The notes beneath the pieces were generated by a model. It did not search any database. It worked only from the letters and a program-made list of their open reading frames with translations, and was not told where the DNA came from. The position numbers were made by a program, and so were the translations under genes. Source: Alphaproteobacteria bacterium (GTDB lineage Bacteria > Pseudomonadota > Alphaproteobacteria > UBA2966). From it: a stretch of DNA of 41,269 nucleotides. Within the stretch, counting starts at the first letter, position 1; each line of letters opens with the position of its first letter. This document shows positions 1-9,311 of the stretch, in pieces. The stretch lies in assembly GCA_018654745.1 (NCBI GenBank), contig JABILA010000085.1, forward strand, positions 138,191-179,459. Reading direction: 5' to 3'.

Positions 1-1705
1 TTTCCGTCGCACATTCGGATCGTGTGATCATGAAACTATAGACGACGGACAACGCTGAGACACCAACTGCTGCAACCAGAAAGTAGAAGAACTTTCCTAA
101 TATCGGATAACCGGGAAGATGCCATTCAAACGCCATCCAACCTGTTAAAAACACGGTCAATATCTGTAGAGGTATTGTAGTTAAAGCCAGAGCGGCCCAT
201 ATCCGCAATCCATTACCTTTGGAAAGCTTCCAACATTGTTGGAATGACAGAAAATCATCCACCGCGATTGATGGAAGGATTAAAATCCAACGAGAGATCA
301 CCAGACCTGTAATCAGCGTTGAGACGCTAGCCGCAAGCATCCCTCCAAGAAATGCAGTATTCAAAATTTGGATGTCGGGAAAAAAATGCCTCAGCTCTCG
401 CAATTCGTCACTATAAATCAAGGGTAATATTGCCTTGTAGACAGGAATCGTTACGCAAATACCAACAATCCCAAACGTTATAGCCGCCTGCCAAAATTTG
501 CGTTGACGTCTGTTCAAAGTGAACAAACTGCGAAACTTTTTACGCTCATTGCGGATAAAGAACAATCTGTGCCAAACCATTGAGAATGTCGCAGTAACAA
601 GAATGTATAAAAGGCTTTTCAGGGCCAAAGATGGATAGAGAACCAGTTCAAAATTCTCAGCAACCGAAACACCGAATAGCTCTGAAAAAAACCTGTGTGA
701 CAGATATTTGCCAATAACAAAGTCGCCGATCATATAAACTAACATCGGAACAAATGCGAGCCAGATGAAAATCCATTTGGACCGCCAGACAAAAACGTAG
801 GCCAGCCAAACAGTTTTCCAAACTTGTAATTTTGGCGGACTGTGTTCGCCATTTTCCGGGAGGATAACTTTACCAAGTGAAGTTTGCACTGAAGCGACTT
901 CCAACAACTCGTTCTGACCATCCTGATCAGGGACACGGTCGTTCAACCCTATTTCCCTTGCCCCGGCGGCCATGAGGATTGCGGCAAAAAGTCCAAATAT
1001 AATAATCGGTAGCCACGCGATGACACTTGCCATGGTTTCCGGCAACCCGGACTCACAAACCAATATATAGGCAGCCGAACAAACAATTGTCGCAAGCCCC
1101 AACAGGCCTACGACAGGAATCGCAACCTGGCGCAGCTTGGCCCTTGTCAGGTCGCCAACTGTAAATCTGTGATAGCTGACAGGCATACTTCTAAAAAACT
1201 GCTTTGGAAATACTATCAACAACAGCCCAAGGCACAAAAATGAAGCCAGAAACAGTGCACTGGATGCAATGGCTTCACTTCCAGGTTCTTCGGAAAGTAT
1301 TTTCGCAAATTCCGTTCCTTTTAATGGCCCGCCGATTGCGATCATTATCATGAGCAGCAGTATTAGATTGATCAGTTGCGTAATAAATGAACGGGCGATC
1401 AAGGCTCCAGAGAAGTAATGCGTCCTGTTCAATTCAAAATCTTTGCCTGCTTTCGTGATGGCCGCCCCTGCCAAATGGTAATAACCGACAAACAAGACAA
1501 TTATCAGAACCGAAATTCCAAATTCGACAACGCTCGATTGGTCTCCAGGTTCTTCAAGGTTTTCATATATTAGTTCAAGTCCGTTCAGGACTAAAAAATA
1601 TCCAAGAGAATAAGCGATGAGCCGTCTATTTCGGAGCAACTTGGCATCCGTGACGACCATGCGTAGAGATGACAGATAATTTGAGAGCATAAGCTTGCGA
1701 TACAT
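1..1705 (-). CDS. Polytopic membrane protein, function unknown (3' end outside window)
   Basis: An uninterrupted reading frame runs on the minus strand from an ATG at 1705 to the left edge, giving 568 codons with no stop. An in-frame TAG lies about 20 bases upstream of the ATG. ATGs at 1690 (MLSNYLSS) and 1660 are alternative starts, and none has a convincing ribosome binding site. The protein has many hydrophobic stretches separated by charged loops. A soluble insert around residues 240-285 divides two membrane halves. Near the end of the visible part is the pattern SRWILILPSIAVDD, followed by a WKLSKGNG turn. This resembles the R-x-x-LxLPAxA...S-W-x-x-T-x-G-N pattern of GPDPase-type and related bacterial integral membrane domains. 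That likeness is from memory and weak. Base composition is AT-richer than in the neighbours, which suggests separate ancestry. Transport or export is possible but not shown. The ORF is secure; the function is not recognised. Confidence 0.8.
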   Translation of the reverse strand, partial: MYRKLMLSNYLSSLRMVVTDAKLLRNRRLIAYSLGYFLVLNGLELIYENLEEPGDQSSVVEFGISVLIIVLFVGYYHLAGAAITKAGKDFELNRTHYFSGALIARSFITQLINLILLLMIMIAIGGPLKGTEFAKILSEEPGSEAIASSALFLASFLCLGLLLIVFPKQFFRSMPVSYHRFTVGDLTRAKLRQVAIPVVGLLGLATIVCSAAYILVCESGLPETMASVIAWLPIIIFGLFAAILMAAGAREIGLNDRVPDQDGQNELLEVASVQTSLGKVILPENGEHSPPKLQVWKTVWLAYVFVWRSKWIFIWLAFVPMLVYMIGDFVIGKYLSHRFFSELFGVSVAENFELVLYPSLALKSLLYILVTATFSMVWHRLFFIRNERKKFRSLFTLNRRQRKFWQAAITFGIVGICVTIPVYKAILPLIYSDELRELRHFFPDIQILNTAFLGGMLAASVSTLITGLVISRWILILPSIAVDDFLSFQQCWKLSKGNGLRIWAALALTTIPLQILTVFLTGWMAFEWHLPGYPILGKFFYFLVAAVGVSALSVVYSFMITRSECATE

Positions 1706-1802
1706 TCGAGATACGTCGCTATGCTACATGCAGTGCGATAACACATACTATATTAACACTACTTTATCGCGCAATACACTAGCGGAAATTAAGAAGTTCG
1801 TT

Positions 1803-3074
1803 TCAAAATCGGTCCGCCCTGTACGGCGTTAAATCGATGTTGGAGCGACGATCAGCGACTAGGTCTGCAATGATGCGGCCGGTCTCTGGTCCCGCGGTCA
1901 GGCCAATGTGCTGGTGGCCGAAGGCAAAAAAGATGTTGTCGTGTTTTGGTGACCGGCCCACCACCGGCAAGCTGTCGGGCAAGGTTGGGCGGCGGCCCAT
2001 CCATTCACTGAATTCATCGGTTTGCAAGCCGGGAAACATGCGCTGGCCATGCTTGATCAGGTTGCGTGCCCGTTTGTAGTTTGGTGCCGCATCAAGGCCC
2101 GCAAATTCCACTGTTCCGGCCAGGCGCAAACCCACTGACATGGGTGTCGCCAGAAACTTGGCGTCACCTGACATGACCGGCATGGACGGCATGGCACCGG
2201 GTCGCGGGATTGTGATGTGATAGCCGCGCTCGGTATCCAGCGGTACGGGTGAGCCCAGTTTGGCCGCCAGCTTTCCTGAATAGGCACCGGCTGCCAGCAC
2301 AACCTGGTCAACCTCCAGATCATCATCCTCCAGAATCAGCGTCGTGCACCCGTCACTGCGCATGACGATATCCTGCACAGACGTTTGTCGGACTTCACCG
2401 CCCCGCCGTTCAAACAACTTTGCCAGGGTTCGCATCAAGGCCAGCGGATCAAGTGTAAACCCATGGTCCGGCACCAGATAGGCATGCTGATAGGCGGGAG
2501 AAAGCGCTGGCTCAGCGGCCTGGATTTCAGCCTGCCCAAGTTCCTGTACTTCGATGTTCATTTTTCGGCGAAGGTCAAACCCGCCAGCATCCTTGTCGAA
2601 GGATTTTTTACTTTCATAGACGTAGATATAGGAACTGCGTTTGATCAGTTCAGGCTCCCCCGCCTCCTCCGCCAGGCCTGCATACAGATCAACACAAGCA
2701 TCCGTCAGATGTTGTAAGGCATCGGCAGTGGGCTGCAAATTGGCTTTTTTTCCTGCCAGGATGTAACGGATCAACCACGGGGCCAGTTTGGGTAAATAAG
2801 ACCAGCGGATCGCCAATGGCCCCATGGGATCAAGCAACCAGCCAGGGACATCGAACAACAGACCCGGCGATGAAAGCGGGATGAAGGATGATCGCGCCAG
2901 CAATCCGGCATTGCCCGAAGAACAGCCTTCGCCGGGTTCCAGCGGATCGATCATGACAACCCGGTGGCCGTCGCGTTGCAAGGACAAGGCACAATTGATG
3001 CCGATAGAACCGGCCCCGATTACGGCGATATGGCGTGAGTTCTTGTCGGTGTTGCTAATCGCTTTTTCGCTCAT
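1803..3074 (-). CDS. FAD-dependent D-amino-acid dehydrogenase-like oxidoreductase (DadA family)
   Basis: 423 residues. The N-terminus carries a dinucleotide-binding fold, HIAVIGAGSIGINCALSL (about residues 15-32), then an acidic residue at the end of the second strand (VVMIDP). The stretch FIPLSSPGLLFDVPGWLLDP and the C-terminal GHQHIGLTAGPETGRIIADL are hallmarks of the DadA/glycine-oxidase-like DAO family, and the length is usual for it. The family oxidises the C-N bond of an amino acid to an imino acid and passes electrons to a quinone or another acceptor. The ATG overlaps the soxG stop (ATGA), so it is the last gene of the sarcosine oxidase operon. Its position suggests oxidation of an N-methylated or D-amino acid linked to sarcosine or glycine betaine breakdown. 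The substrate cannot be read from the sequence. The family assignment is firm; the dadA ortholog claim is not. Confidence 0.88.
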   Translation of the reverse strand: MSEKAISNTDKNSRHIAVIGAGSIGINCALSLQRDGHRVVMIDPLEPGEGCSSGNAGLLARSSFIPLSSPGLLFDVPGWLLDPMGPLAIRWSYLPKLAPWLIRYILAGKKANLQPTADALQHLTDACVDLYAGLAEEAGEPELIKRSSYIYVYESKKSFDKDAGGFDLRRKMNIEVQELGQAEIQAAEPALSPAYQHAYLVPDHGFTLDPLALMRTLAKLFERRGGEVRQTSVQDIVMRSDGCTTLILEDDDLEVDQVVLAAGAYSGKLAAKLGSPVPLDTERGYHITIPRPGAMPSMPVMSGDAKFLATPMSVGLRLAGTVEFAGLDAAPNYKRARNLIKHGQRMFPGLQTDEFSEWMGRRPTLPDSLPVVGRSPKHDNIFFAFGHQHIGLTAGPETGRIIADLVADRRSNIDLTPYRADRF

Positions 3075-3658
3075 TGGTCTTCCACTGGTGCTAAAATCCT
3101 GTAGCCAAACTGGGCGGCTCCTTCACGCAGTAACTCCCACAATGACATTGCAAACCCGCGTGGCAGAAACACCTCATAACCATCATCGGAATGCCAGAGC
3201 GTGATGCCGACATGATGAAAAGCTGTTGAGGCAACTGTTCCCACCGCGAAGGCTTCGGCTCCCAGGTCCAGCGGCAGAAATCTGTTCAACAACGTCGCGG
3301 CCTCCGGGCCCGTAATGCGCAGACAGGTCCGGGAATGAGAGAGATCAAGGATAGCACCCTCTTCCGGAGCAAGTTCACTGGCTGCTGCGCCAACAACCCA
3401 GAATTTGAGCGGTTCGATGCGCAGAATACTGGCAGATGAACCCGTCACCGATTTGCCGGGTCCTGGAACCGCAGGCACGCCGTAAGTCTCAGCCATTGTT
3501 TGGCCGACACTGCCCAGTGTCTCCGGCCAAACCGCGATCTGGTGTAAATTCAGGTCCCGCACTTCCTCAAATACAACGCCATCACCCTCCGCGCCAAAGT
3601 GACCGGAGGCCGTATGCCCTTCCAGCGCCGATGTTCGCATGATCCGAAGACTATCCAT
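3071..3658 (-). CDS. soxG: Sarcosine oxidase gamma subunit
   Basis: About 195 residues from the chosen ATG at 3658 (MDSLRIMRTSAL). A longer frame begins at 3682. The 3658 start is preferred because AAGGTGG lies 8 bases upstream and the start overlaps the soxA stop (ATGGATAG). The 3682 ATG has no ribosome binding site. The sequence shows SoxG features: a central LRIEPLKFWVVG segment and a C-terminal half resembling a small GcvT-like fold (LDLSHSRTCLRITGPEAATLLNRFLPLDL). The gamma subunit is a structural part of the heterotetrameric sarcosine oxidase, which demethylates sarcosine to glycine, using oxygen and tetrahydrofolate, with H2O2 and methylene-THF as products. It is coupled to soxA upstream and to the DadA-like gene downstream by short overlaps. 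Confidence 0.9.
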   Translation of the reverse strand: MDSLRIMRTSALEGHTASGHFGAEGDGVVFEEVRDLNLHQIAVWPETLGSVGQTMAETYGVPAVPGPGKSVTGSSASILRIEPLKFWVVGAAASELAPEEGAILDLSHSRTCLRITGPEAATLLNRFLPLDLGAEAFAVGTVASTAFHHVGITLWHSDDGYEVFLPRGFAMSLWELLREGAAQFGYRILAPVEDQ

Positions 3659-6641
3659 GATGGCGTCCACCTTCCGGGTCATACATATGAGGTGACACTA
3701 TTTCGACGTCGACATTTTCACGGCGCACGGGGTCGGCGACAACAACTGTTTGTCCCTCCCAGGCCTGATAGCCGCCGGTGATGAACCCGATACCAATCCA
3801 ATGCCCAAAAGCTGGTGAATAAGTCACACCCGTGATCCAGCCTTCGCCGTGTCCCGAAACCTCATCGGCCCTGCACAGGATGGTTCCGGCATTAAATGTC
3901 TGGTCCCGATCTTTGGGAAAAATGCCTACAAGACGGGGCCGGTTTTGTGCCATCATGGCAGGTCGTTGGCGTAAAACACTGCCTATGAAATGTTTGTTGG
4001 GGGAGGCCATTTTACCAAGACCTGCATCATCAATTGTCACCCGCCCATCCAGCTCTGTACCAGTGACATGGCCTTTTTCAATACGCAGCGCCCCAAGGGC
4101 TTCCATGCCATAGAGGCAGCCGCCCAACGGTTTTGCCGCTTGCCATAACATATCCATCATGGCTGGTGCATAATCAGAAGGCACATAGACCTCCGAAGCC
4201 ATCTCGCCCGAGAAACTTATCCGCGCAATCCGACAAGGAATACCGTTTTTCAGGCGGGTTTCTACCACGCCCATGAATGGCAGGTTGTCATTCGAGACCA
4301 GCGCCGCGTCTTCGACACAGGCCTCCAGAACCGCACGTGATTTTGGCCCGACAACGGCGCAACCAGCCCATTGTTCCGACACCGACGTGACATGAACCTT
4401 CAGGTCTGGCCAGCGCATTTGCAGCAACTCTTCCAGCCAGACCATGACTTTGGCGGCGTGGGCCGTTGTGGTCGTCATGAAATAGTCGGTTTCCGACAGA
4501 CGCCAGGTGGTGCCGTCGTCCATGACAATGCCGTCGTCGCGTAACATGATGCCATATCGCGCTTTGCCAACAGGCAGTTTGGCAAAGGGATTGGTGTAAA
4601 TCCGGTTCAGAAATTCGGTTGCATCCGGCCCCTGTACGGCGATCTTGCCCAACGAAGTGACGTCACACAGCCCAACGTCGTGGCGCGTCGTTGTTGTTTC
4701 GCGGATATAGGCTTCCTTGATAGTCTCACCGGATCGGGCAAAATACCAGGGTCTACGCCAAAGTCCTGCTTCGGTCATCGTGGCACCGTTATCCAGGTTC
4801 CACTTGTCCATAGGTGTACGGCGCAGGGGCCTGAAATGGTCGCCCTTGTTGCGACCGGTCAAAGCCCCCAGACTGACGGGTGTATAGGGTGGCCGGAAAG
4901 TTGTCGTCCCGACATCCGATATATCTTTCCCCAGGGCTTCTCCCATCAGGGCCATGCCGATGACATTGCCCATTTTCCCCTGATCCGTCGCCATGCCCAA
5001 TGTGGTGTATCGCTTCAAATGCTCGACCGAAACAAAACCTTCCTGATGCGCAAGACGAACATCATCGGCGGTAACATCATGCTGAGGGTCCACAAAGCTT
5101 TTCAGCTTTTTACCCGGCACCGTGACTTCATAGAGAGGCGATATGGCATGGCTCCAGCCACCCACCTCGGGCTTTGAAATGTCCGGGGCCGTTTTGCCCA
5201 GTGCCTTTGCCGCCGCTGCCCCCGCAACCCTGCCCGAAGTTTCACAGTCACGGGTTTGCCAGATACCAGCAGCCGATCCGGCCATATGAATATGTGCTGC
5301 GGTCTCGCCTGGTAAAAAACAACAGTTATCCTGATCCCAAACCGGTTTCGTGCTGAGATGTGACGCCAGGTTCACAACCGGCGACCAACCGCCAGAGACA
5401 AGCACCAGATCGCAATTCTCTGATCCCGCCGATTGCCATCCCGTGCCGGTCCAGGCGGCCGTTTCCAGACGCGTAATTTGTTTACCACCTACAGCCTTGA
5501 GGGCAGCGGTGCCGGATGTCACCCGCACACCGGATGCGGCGACCGTGTTTACCAGGTCCACGGGCAAATCTGGGCGTGCGTCCAGCAAATGTACGCTCGC
5601 CCCGGCTGTTGCCAGATCAAGGGCTGGGCCATAGGCGCTATCGTTGTTGGTCGACAGAATAATCTGTTTGCCCGGCAAGACACCAAACCTGTTGAGATAG
5701 GTTCTTGCAGCTGCGGCTGTCATGACACCCGGGGTGTCATTGTTGCCAAATGCGATATGACGTTCCAGCGCACCTGCGGCAACGATGATTTGTTTGGCTC
5801 GCAGCGTCCAGAACCGCTGGCGTGGTAGATATTTGTTATTTTGAATTTGTTGATCCGGCAGCCGTTCCAGCAACCCGGCTACACCATGATCATATAAGCC
5901 AAATGCCGTGGTCCGTGTCATCACACGAACGTCCGCGTCCACAATTTCGGCCAGCAGTTTAGCCCGGGTCGCATCGGCATCCGGTCCGGCCTGGTTGAGA
6001 TAATCTCCACCGGGTTCAAAATCCTGTTCGACCAGCACAACATCCAGACCAGCCCAGACGGCGGTTAAGGCCGCGGAAATCCCCGCGGGTCCGGCACCAA
6101 CAACCAGCACATCACAAAAAGCATGAGCATGTTCGTAAGCGTCAGGATCGGGTTCGCGCGAAGCTGTGCCCATTCCAGCAGCCCGGCGAATGATTTTTTC
6201 ATATTTCATCCACCAGCCAGTGCCCTGTCCCCATTCAAACGGCGGCAATCCCATGAAGGTTTTGTAGTAAAACCCGGCGGCAAGGAATCGACTGAAAAGA
6301 TTGGAGACCGCGCCCAGATCATGGCGCACATTCGGCCATGCATTTTGTCCTGACGCCGCAAGCCCATCGAATAGCTCGCAAGTTGTTGCCTTGACGTTGG
6401 CGTCCCGTTTTGCCCCTGCGCCAACGGTTACAAGAGCCCCGGATTCTTCCACGCCTGCAGACATGATCCCACGCGGTCGGTGATATTTGAAACTACGCCC
6501 GATCAGATTTTCACCGTTGGCCATCAGGGCTGAGGCAAGCGTGTCGCCCTGAAAACCTCGCAGCAAACGACCATCCCAGTTGAACTTCAGGCTGTGGCTG
6601 CGGTCAATGCGACCGCCTGCATCCAGTCGCCGGGCAGTCAT
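3651..6641 (-). CDS. soxA: Sarcosine oxidase alpha subunit
   Basis: 996 residues, the normal length of the alpha subunit. The N-terminal domain (about 20-100) has the GFQGDTLASALMANG and SFKYHRPRGIMSAG segments typical of the ferredoxin-like Fer2_4 region. A nucleotide-binding loop, VLVVGAGPAGISAAL, lies at about 178-192 (NAD site). A second pyridine-nucleotide fold region follows, with VAAGALERHIAFGNNDTPGVM. The C-terminal third (about 600-990) is a GcvT/aminomethyltransferase-like domain (DVTSLGKIAVQGPDATEFLNRIY), which binds tetrahydrofolate. The subunit carries NAD and the folate site that captures formaldehyde as methylene-THF. The start ATG overlaps the soxD stop (ATGA), and its own stop overlaps soxG. 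The frame is intact, with no sign of decay. Confidence 0.96.
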   Translation of the reverse strand: MTARRLDAGGRIDRSHSLKFNWDGRLLRGFQGDTLASALMANGENLIGRSFKYHRPRGIMSAGVEESGALVTVGAGAKRDANVKATTCELFDGLAASGQNAWPNVRHDLGAVSNLFSRFLAAGFYYKTFMGLPPFEWGQGTGWWMKYEKIIRRAAGMGTASREPDPDAYEHAHAFCDVLVVGAGPAGISAALTAVWAGLDVVLVEQDFEPGGDYLNQAGPDADATRAKLLAEIVDADVRVMTRTTAFGLYDHGVAGLLERLPDQQIQNNKYLPRQRFWTLRAKQIIVAAGALERHIAFGNNDTPGVMTAAAARTYLNRFGVLPGKQIILSTNNDSAYGPALDLATAGASVHLLDARPDLPVDLVNTVAASGVRVTSGTAALKAVGGKQITRLETAAWTGTGWQSAGSENCDLVLVSGGWSPVVNLASHLSTKPVWDQDNCCFLPGETAAHIHMAGSAAGIWQTRDCETSGRVAGAAAAKALGKTAPDISKPEVGGWSHAISPLYEVTVPGKKLKSFVDPQHDVTADDVRLAHQEGFVSVEHLKRYTTLGMATDQGKMGNVIGMALMGEALGKDISDVGTTTFRPPYTPVSLGALTGRNKGDHFRPLRRTPMDKWNLDNGATMTEAGLWRRPWYFARSGETIKEAYIRETTTTRHDVGLCDVTSLGKIAVQGPDATEFLNRIYTNPFAKLPVGKARYGIMLRDDGIVMDDGTTWRLSETDYFMTTTTAHAAKVMVWLEELLQMRWPDLKVHVTSVSEQWAGCAVVGPKSRAVLEACVEDAALVSNDNLPFMGVVETRLKNGIPCRIARISFSGEMASEVYVPSDYAPAMMDMLWQAAKPLGGCLYGMEALGALRIEKGHVTGTELDGRVTIDDAGLGKMASPNKHFIGSVLRQRPAMMAQNRPRLVGIFPKDRDQTFNAGTILCRADEVSGHGEGWITGVTYSPAFGHWIGIGFITGGYQAWEGQTVVVADPVRRENVDVEIVSPHMYDPEGGRHHG

Positions 6642-6922
6642 GACGGGTCCTCCAGTGCCTGTTGTAAACCAGGGTGGGCAACACGCACGGAATGGATTTC
6701 ATGGGTCATGGTATCGCGCTCAACCAGCAACCACATGCGACAACCATTTACATGGTGCCAGCTCTCTGTTTGCACGCCGCGAATATTTTCTCGCTGGAAA
6801 ACAGCCTGCAGCCAGTCTTCCATAGATGCGTCAAGGGCCGGATATTTAACTGAACCATCGCCACCATAGGTGAATTCACTGTGGTCGCGCTCACCGCAAT
6901 AGGGACAATTAATACGGATCAT
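6638..6922 (-). CDS. soxD: Sarcosine oxidase delta subunit
   Basis: 94 residues, the usual small size. The N-terminal MIRINCPYCGERD puts Cys6 and Cys9 in the zinc-ribbon position. Later WHHVNGCRMW supplies His57 and Cys61, matching the known Cys3-His zinc site of the delta subunit. It is a structural subunit of cytoplasmic heterotetrameric sarcosine oxidase. It starts 12 bases after the soxB stop, and its own stop overlaps the soxA ATG by four bases, so soxB-D-A-G are one transcription unit. Confidence 0.94.
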   Translation of the reverse strand: MIRINCPYCGERDHSEFTYGGDGSVKYPALDASMEDWLQAVFQRENIRGVQTESWHHVNGCRMWLLVERDTMTHEIHSVRVAHPGLQQALEDPS

Positions 6923-6934
6923 TTTTCCATGCCC

Positions 6935-8203
6935 CTATCCATGCAGCTTTGGATCAGGACCGGCGCCGCGTTCGTCGATATTGTATCCGCGTTCAAACCG
7001 TTTCAGATCATGTTCAGCGACTATTTCATGCGGTCGGTCATTGGCAATCAGGTCCGCAAAGAACCAGCCTGCCCCCGGTCCCGCCTTGAAGCCGCCATAG
7101 TTCCAACCTGCATTCAGATAGAGATTATCCAGCGGCGTTTTGCAGATGAAGTGTGAGCCGTCCATGGACATATCGCAGACCCCTGACCAGTGCCGCAACA
7201 ACCGCACACGCCCGAGGCATGGCAGGATAGACAGGGCACATTCCGAAACATCCTGGACAATGGGCAGGTTACCGCGCTGCGCGTAGGACTTGTACCAGTC
7301 CAGGTCGCCGCCAAAGACCATGCCGCCCTTGTCTGATTGGGAAATATAGAAATGCGTGCCGCCCACCCCGAAGACAACGACATGATCCAGCAACGGTTTT
7401 AGCGGTTCCGTGACAAAGGCCTGCAGTTTGTGTGATTCGATAGGCAGAGTGCCAAGCCCGGCCATATCCCATAAGCGCGAGGTATTCCCGGCAACGGAAA
7501 AACCGATTTTACTGCCCCCGATCGCACCGCGCGACGTATCCAGTCCGGTAATTCTGCCCTGGTCTCGTCTGACGCCCAGAACTTCGCAATTCTGGATGAT
7601 ATCCACGCCCAGTTGATCCGCCGCGCGCGCATAACCCCAGACCACGGCATCATGCCGGGCCGTGCCTGCCCTTCTCTGCACCGCTGCACCAAGGATCGGG
7701 AAACGGGCATTGGCTGCATAATTCAGATGCGGAATTTCCTGTTTCAGTTCCTCAAGACCCCAGATTTCAGCGTCGCTGCCTGTAAGTCGCAGCGTGTTGT
7801 AACCCCTGGCCGCAGCATCAACCGCGCCCGGACTGTGCAGCAACGACACATGCCCACGCTGACTGAACATGACATTATAGTTCAGGTCGTGGCTCAGGTT
7901 TTCCCAAAGCTTGAGAGAATGTTCATAGAATTCACGGTTGCCCGGTCGGAAATAATTGGAGCGCACAATGGTCGTATTACGTCCGGCGTTGCCACCACCG
8001 ATCCAGCCTTTTTCGAGAACGGCAATATTTTTCAGGCCGTGTTTCTTTGCCAGGTAATAGGCTGTCGCCAGACCGTGAATACCACCGCCGACGATGACAA
8101 CATCATAGTCAGCTTTTGGCTCAACATCGCGCCATTGCCTGTCCCAGCCCTTTTGCCCGGACAACCCGTTTCGGAAGACATTCCAGGCAGAAAACCGCGT
8201 CAC
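6935..8203 (-). CDS. soxB: Sarcosine oxidase beta subunit (catalytic flavoprotein)
   Basis: 422 residues from a GTG at 8203 (MTRFSAWNVFRNGLSG). A longer frame opens at a GTG at 8305. The 8203 start is preferred because GGAGG sits 9 bases upstream and the product then matches the ordinary family N-terminus and length. The FAD-binding loop DVVIVGGGIHGLATAYYLAK is at about 34-53. The segments GGGNAGRNTTIVRSNYFRP and LNYNVMFSQRG are strongly diagnostic of SoxB. The motif TARHDAVVWGYARAAD (His near residue 184) should hold the histidine that carries covalent FMN in characterised enzymes; this was placed by eye. SoxB contains the site where sarcosine is oxidised. A gap of 145 bases separates it from nadX upstream, so it could have its own promoter or be read from the nadX promoter. 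Confidence 0.95.
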   Translation of the reverse strand: MTRFSAWNVFRNGLSGQKGWDRQWRDVEPKADYDVVIVGGGIHGLATAYYLAKKHGLKNIAVLEKGWIGGGNAGRNTTIVRSNYFRPGNREFYEHSLKLWENLSHDLNYNVMFSQRGHVSLLHSPGAVDAAARGYNTLRLTGSDAEIWGLEELKQEIPHLNYAANARFPILGAAVQRRAGTARHDAVVWGYARAADQLGVDIIQNCEVLGVRRDQGRITGLDTSRGAIGGSKIGFSVAGNTSRLWDMAGLGTLPIESHKLQAFVTEPLKPLLDHVVVFGVGGTHFYISQSDKGGMVFGGDLDWYKSYAQRGNLPIVQDVSECALSILPCLGRVRLLRHWSGVCDMSMDGSHFICKTPLDNLYLNAGWNYGGFKAGPGAGWFFADLIANDRPHEIVAEHDLKRFERGYNIDERGAGPDPKLHG

Positions 8204-8348
8204 CGACACTGGCCTCCGTTCACCTTTGAAACCCGTACGGGCATTATTCGAATTTGATTGATCGACACTGGACCCCCCTGTTTTACGAAACAGCTTATCA
8301 GCCACTTTGGGTCGCCGCCATACTGTATCACTTCGCTGATTCCCGATT

Positions 8349-9146
8349 TCAGATGCGGACAGTGGCGGCCCGGTTGCGGACCGCGCGAACCGCCGACATT
8401 GCCGTCAGGGCTGATGACTTTGGATTGTCCGGCAAAGCCTTGCCATCAATTGTAAAACTGAAACTGCCAAAAGCCCCGCGTGCTTCTATTACGTGTCGAT
8501 TACCCGTCATTGCGGGATCAGCAATCAGGGTTACCTTCGTGTTGTCCAGGCCCAAACCTGCATGGGCGACGGTGGCCGCGACATTGGCATTTTTGGGATA
8601 TCGCCTGGCGGCATCCCTTGCCGTGCCGGAAAAATGAACTTCCGCTGTCGCCAGGTTATCCAGATCCAGCGTTTCTTCTGCGGCGGACCCTTTCCAGCCA
8701 ATGGGCGGCTTACGTCCAATATATGTAACGTCATCCAAACCACCCTGTCTCGCGGCGGCGAGCGCATCTATGGCACCGATTGCGCCGCCCAATAGCTCAA
8801 TTTGTGCACCACCGGCGACGGCAGCGCCTTCCAGGGCTTCGGATACTGCGGGATCAGAAAAAGCACCAATTGATACGACGCCAAGATCAATGCCCATATT
8901 CAACAAGGCTGGACCATGGGCTGCCAGTCCGGCATGACTGGCGCACTCCAGGGCGTAGTCAATATCGCCCGTTGCCTGAGAGACATCTGTTATCGCAACT
9001 GCTCCGGGGATTGCGGACGCGGCGGCTTCTTCACGACCGGGACGACAGATAACCTGGCGTATTTTCAGGTTTTGATCTGTCTGTAATTGTGCTGCAACCC
9101 AGGAAGCGATAGACCCGTGGCCAATAATCAACACGGACAGTGTCAT
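8349..9146 (-). CDS. nadX: L-aspartate dehydrogenase-like protein (NadX/DUF108 family)
   Basis: 265 residues. The N-terminal Rossmann fold has VLIIGHGSIASWVAAQL (GxGxxA). The middle contains ALECASHAGLAAHGPALLNMGIDLGVVSIGAFSD and LLGGAIGAIDALAAA, both characteristic of aspartate dehydrogenase/NadX. The C-terminal AARRYPKNANVAATVAHAGLG includes the conserved N-x-N-VAA segment and a histidine likely to match the catalytic His. The family reaction is L-aspartate + NAD(P)+ to iminoaspartate, feeding NAD synthesis, or reductive amination in reverse. In this context, ahead of the sarcosine oxidase genes and with no nadA or nadC nearby, a role in amino-acid catabolism is as likely as NAD synthesis. 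A promoter-like element is seen at 9271-9300 upstream. Confidence 0.88.
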   Translation of the reverse strand: MTLSVLIIGHGSIASWVAAQLQTDQNLKIRQVICRPGREEAAASAIPGAVAITDVSQATGDIDYALECASHAGLAAHGPALLNMGIDLGVVSIGAFSDPAVSEALEGAAVAGGAQIELLGGAIGAIDALAAARQGGLDDVTYIGRKPPIGWKGSAAEETLDLDNLATAEVHFSGTARDAARRYPKNANVAATVAHAGLGLDNTKVTLIADPAMTGNRHVIEARGAFGSFSFTIDGKALPDNPKSSALTAMSAVRAVRNRAATVRI

Positions 9147-9256
9147 TGTTCAGTACCTGTCATAGGGGCGAACGCCTTTTCACCAAATCTGGATTCAGAT
9201 GAAGATTATGATCGGTCAGGCAGAAACATCAATTGCAACAGCCAGCGAATAATATG

Positions 9257-9270
9257 TTGACTCATATTAA
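9257..9270. promoter_or_regulatory. Possible FNR/FixK-like box
   Basis: TTGACTCATATTAA differs from the TTGAY-N4-RTCAA consensus at one base. It sits at the predicted nadX transcription start, where a bound regulator would block the leftward promoter, and about 150 bases upstream of the tandem-GNAT gene. The region is AT-rich, so a chance match is possible. Confidence 0.3.
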
Positions 9271-9305
9271 TTAATATGTAATTTAGTACTTGTATACCAA
9301 TTTAA
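9271..9305 (-). promoter_or_regulatory. Promoter/operator upstream of nadX, shared with the oah promoter
   Basis: Read on the minus strand there is a -35-like TTGGTA (9300-9295), an 18-base spacer and a -10-like TATTAA (9276-9271). The predicted transcription start is near 9264, about 118 bases before nadX. The 30 bases 9276-9305 match 17755-17784 (oah promoter) at all but four positions. The match includes spacer bases GTACTAAATTACAT, which sigma factor does not require. That points to a shared regulator. The site also contains TTGTATACCAA (9290-9300), which resembles GntR-type half-palindromes. Confidence 0.6.
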
Positions 9306-9311
9306 AGTAAT

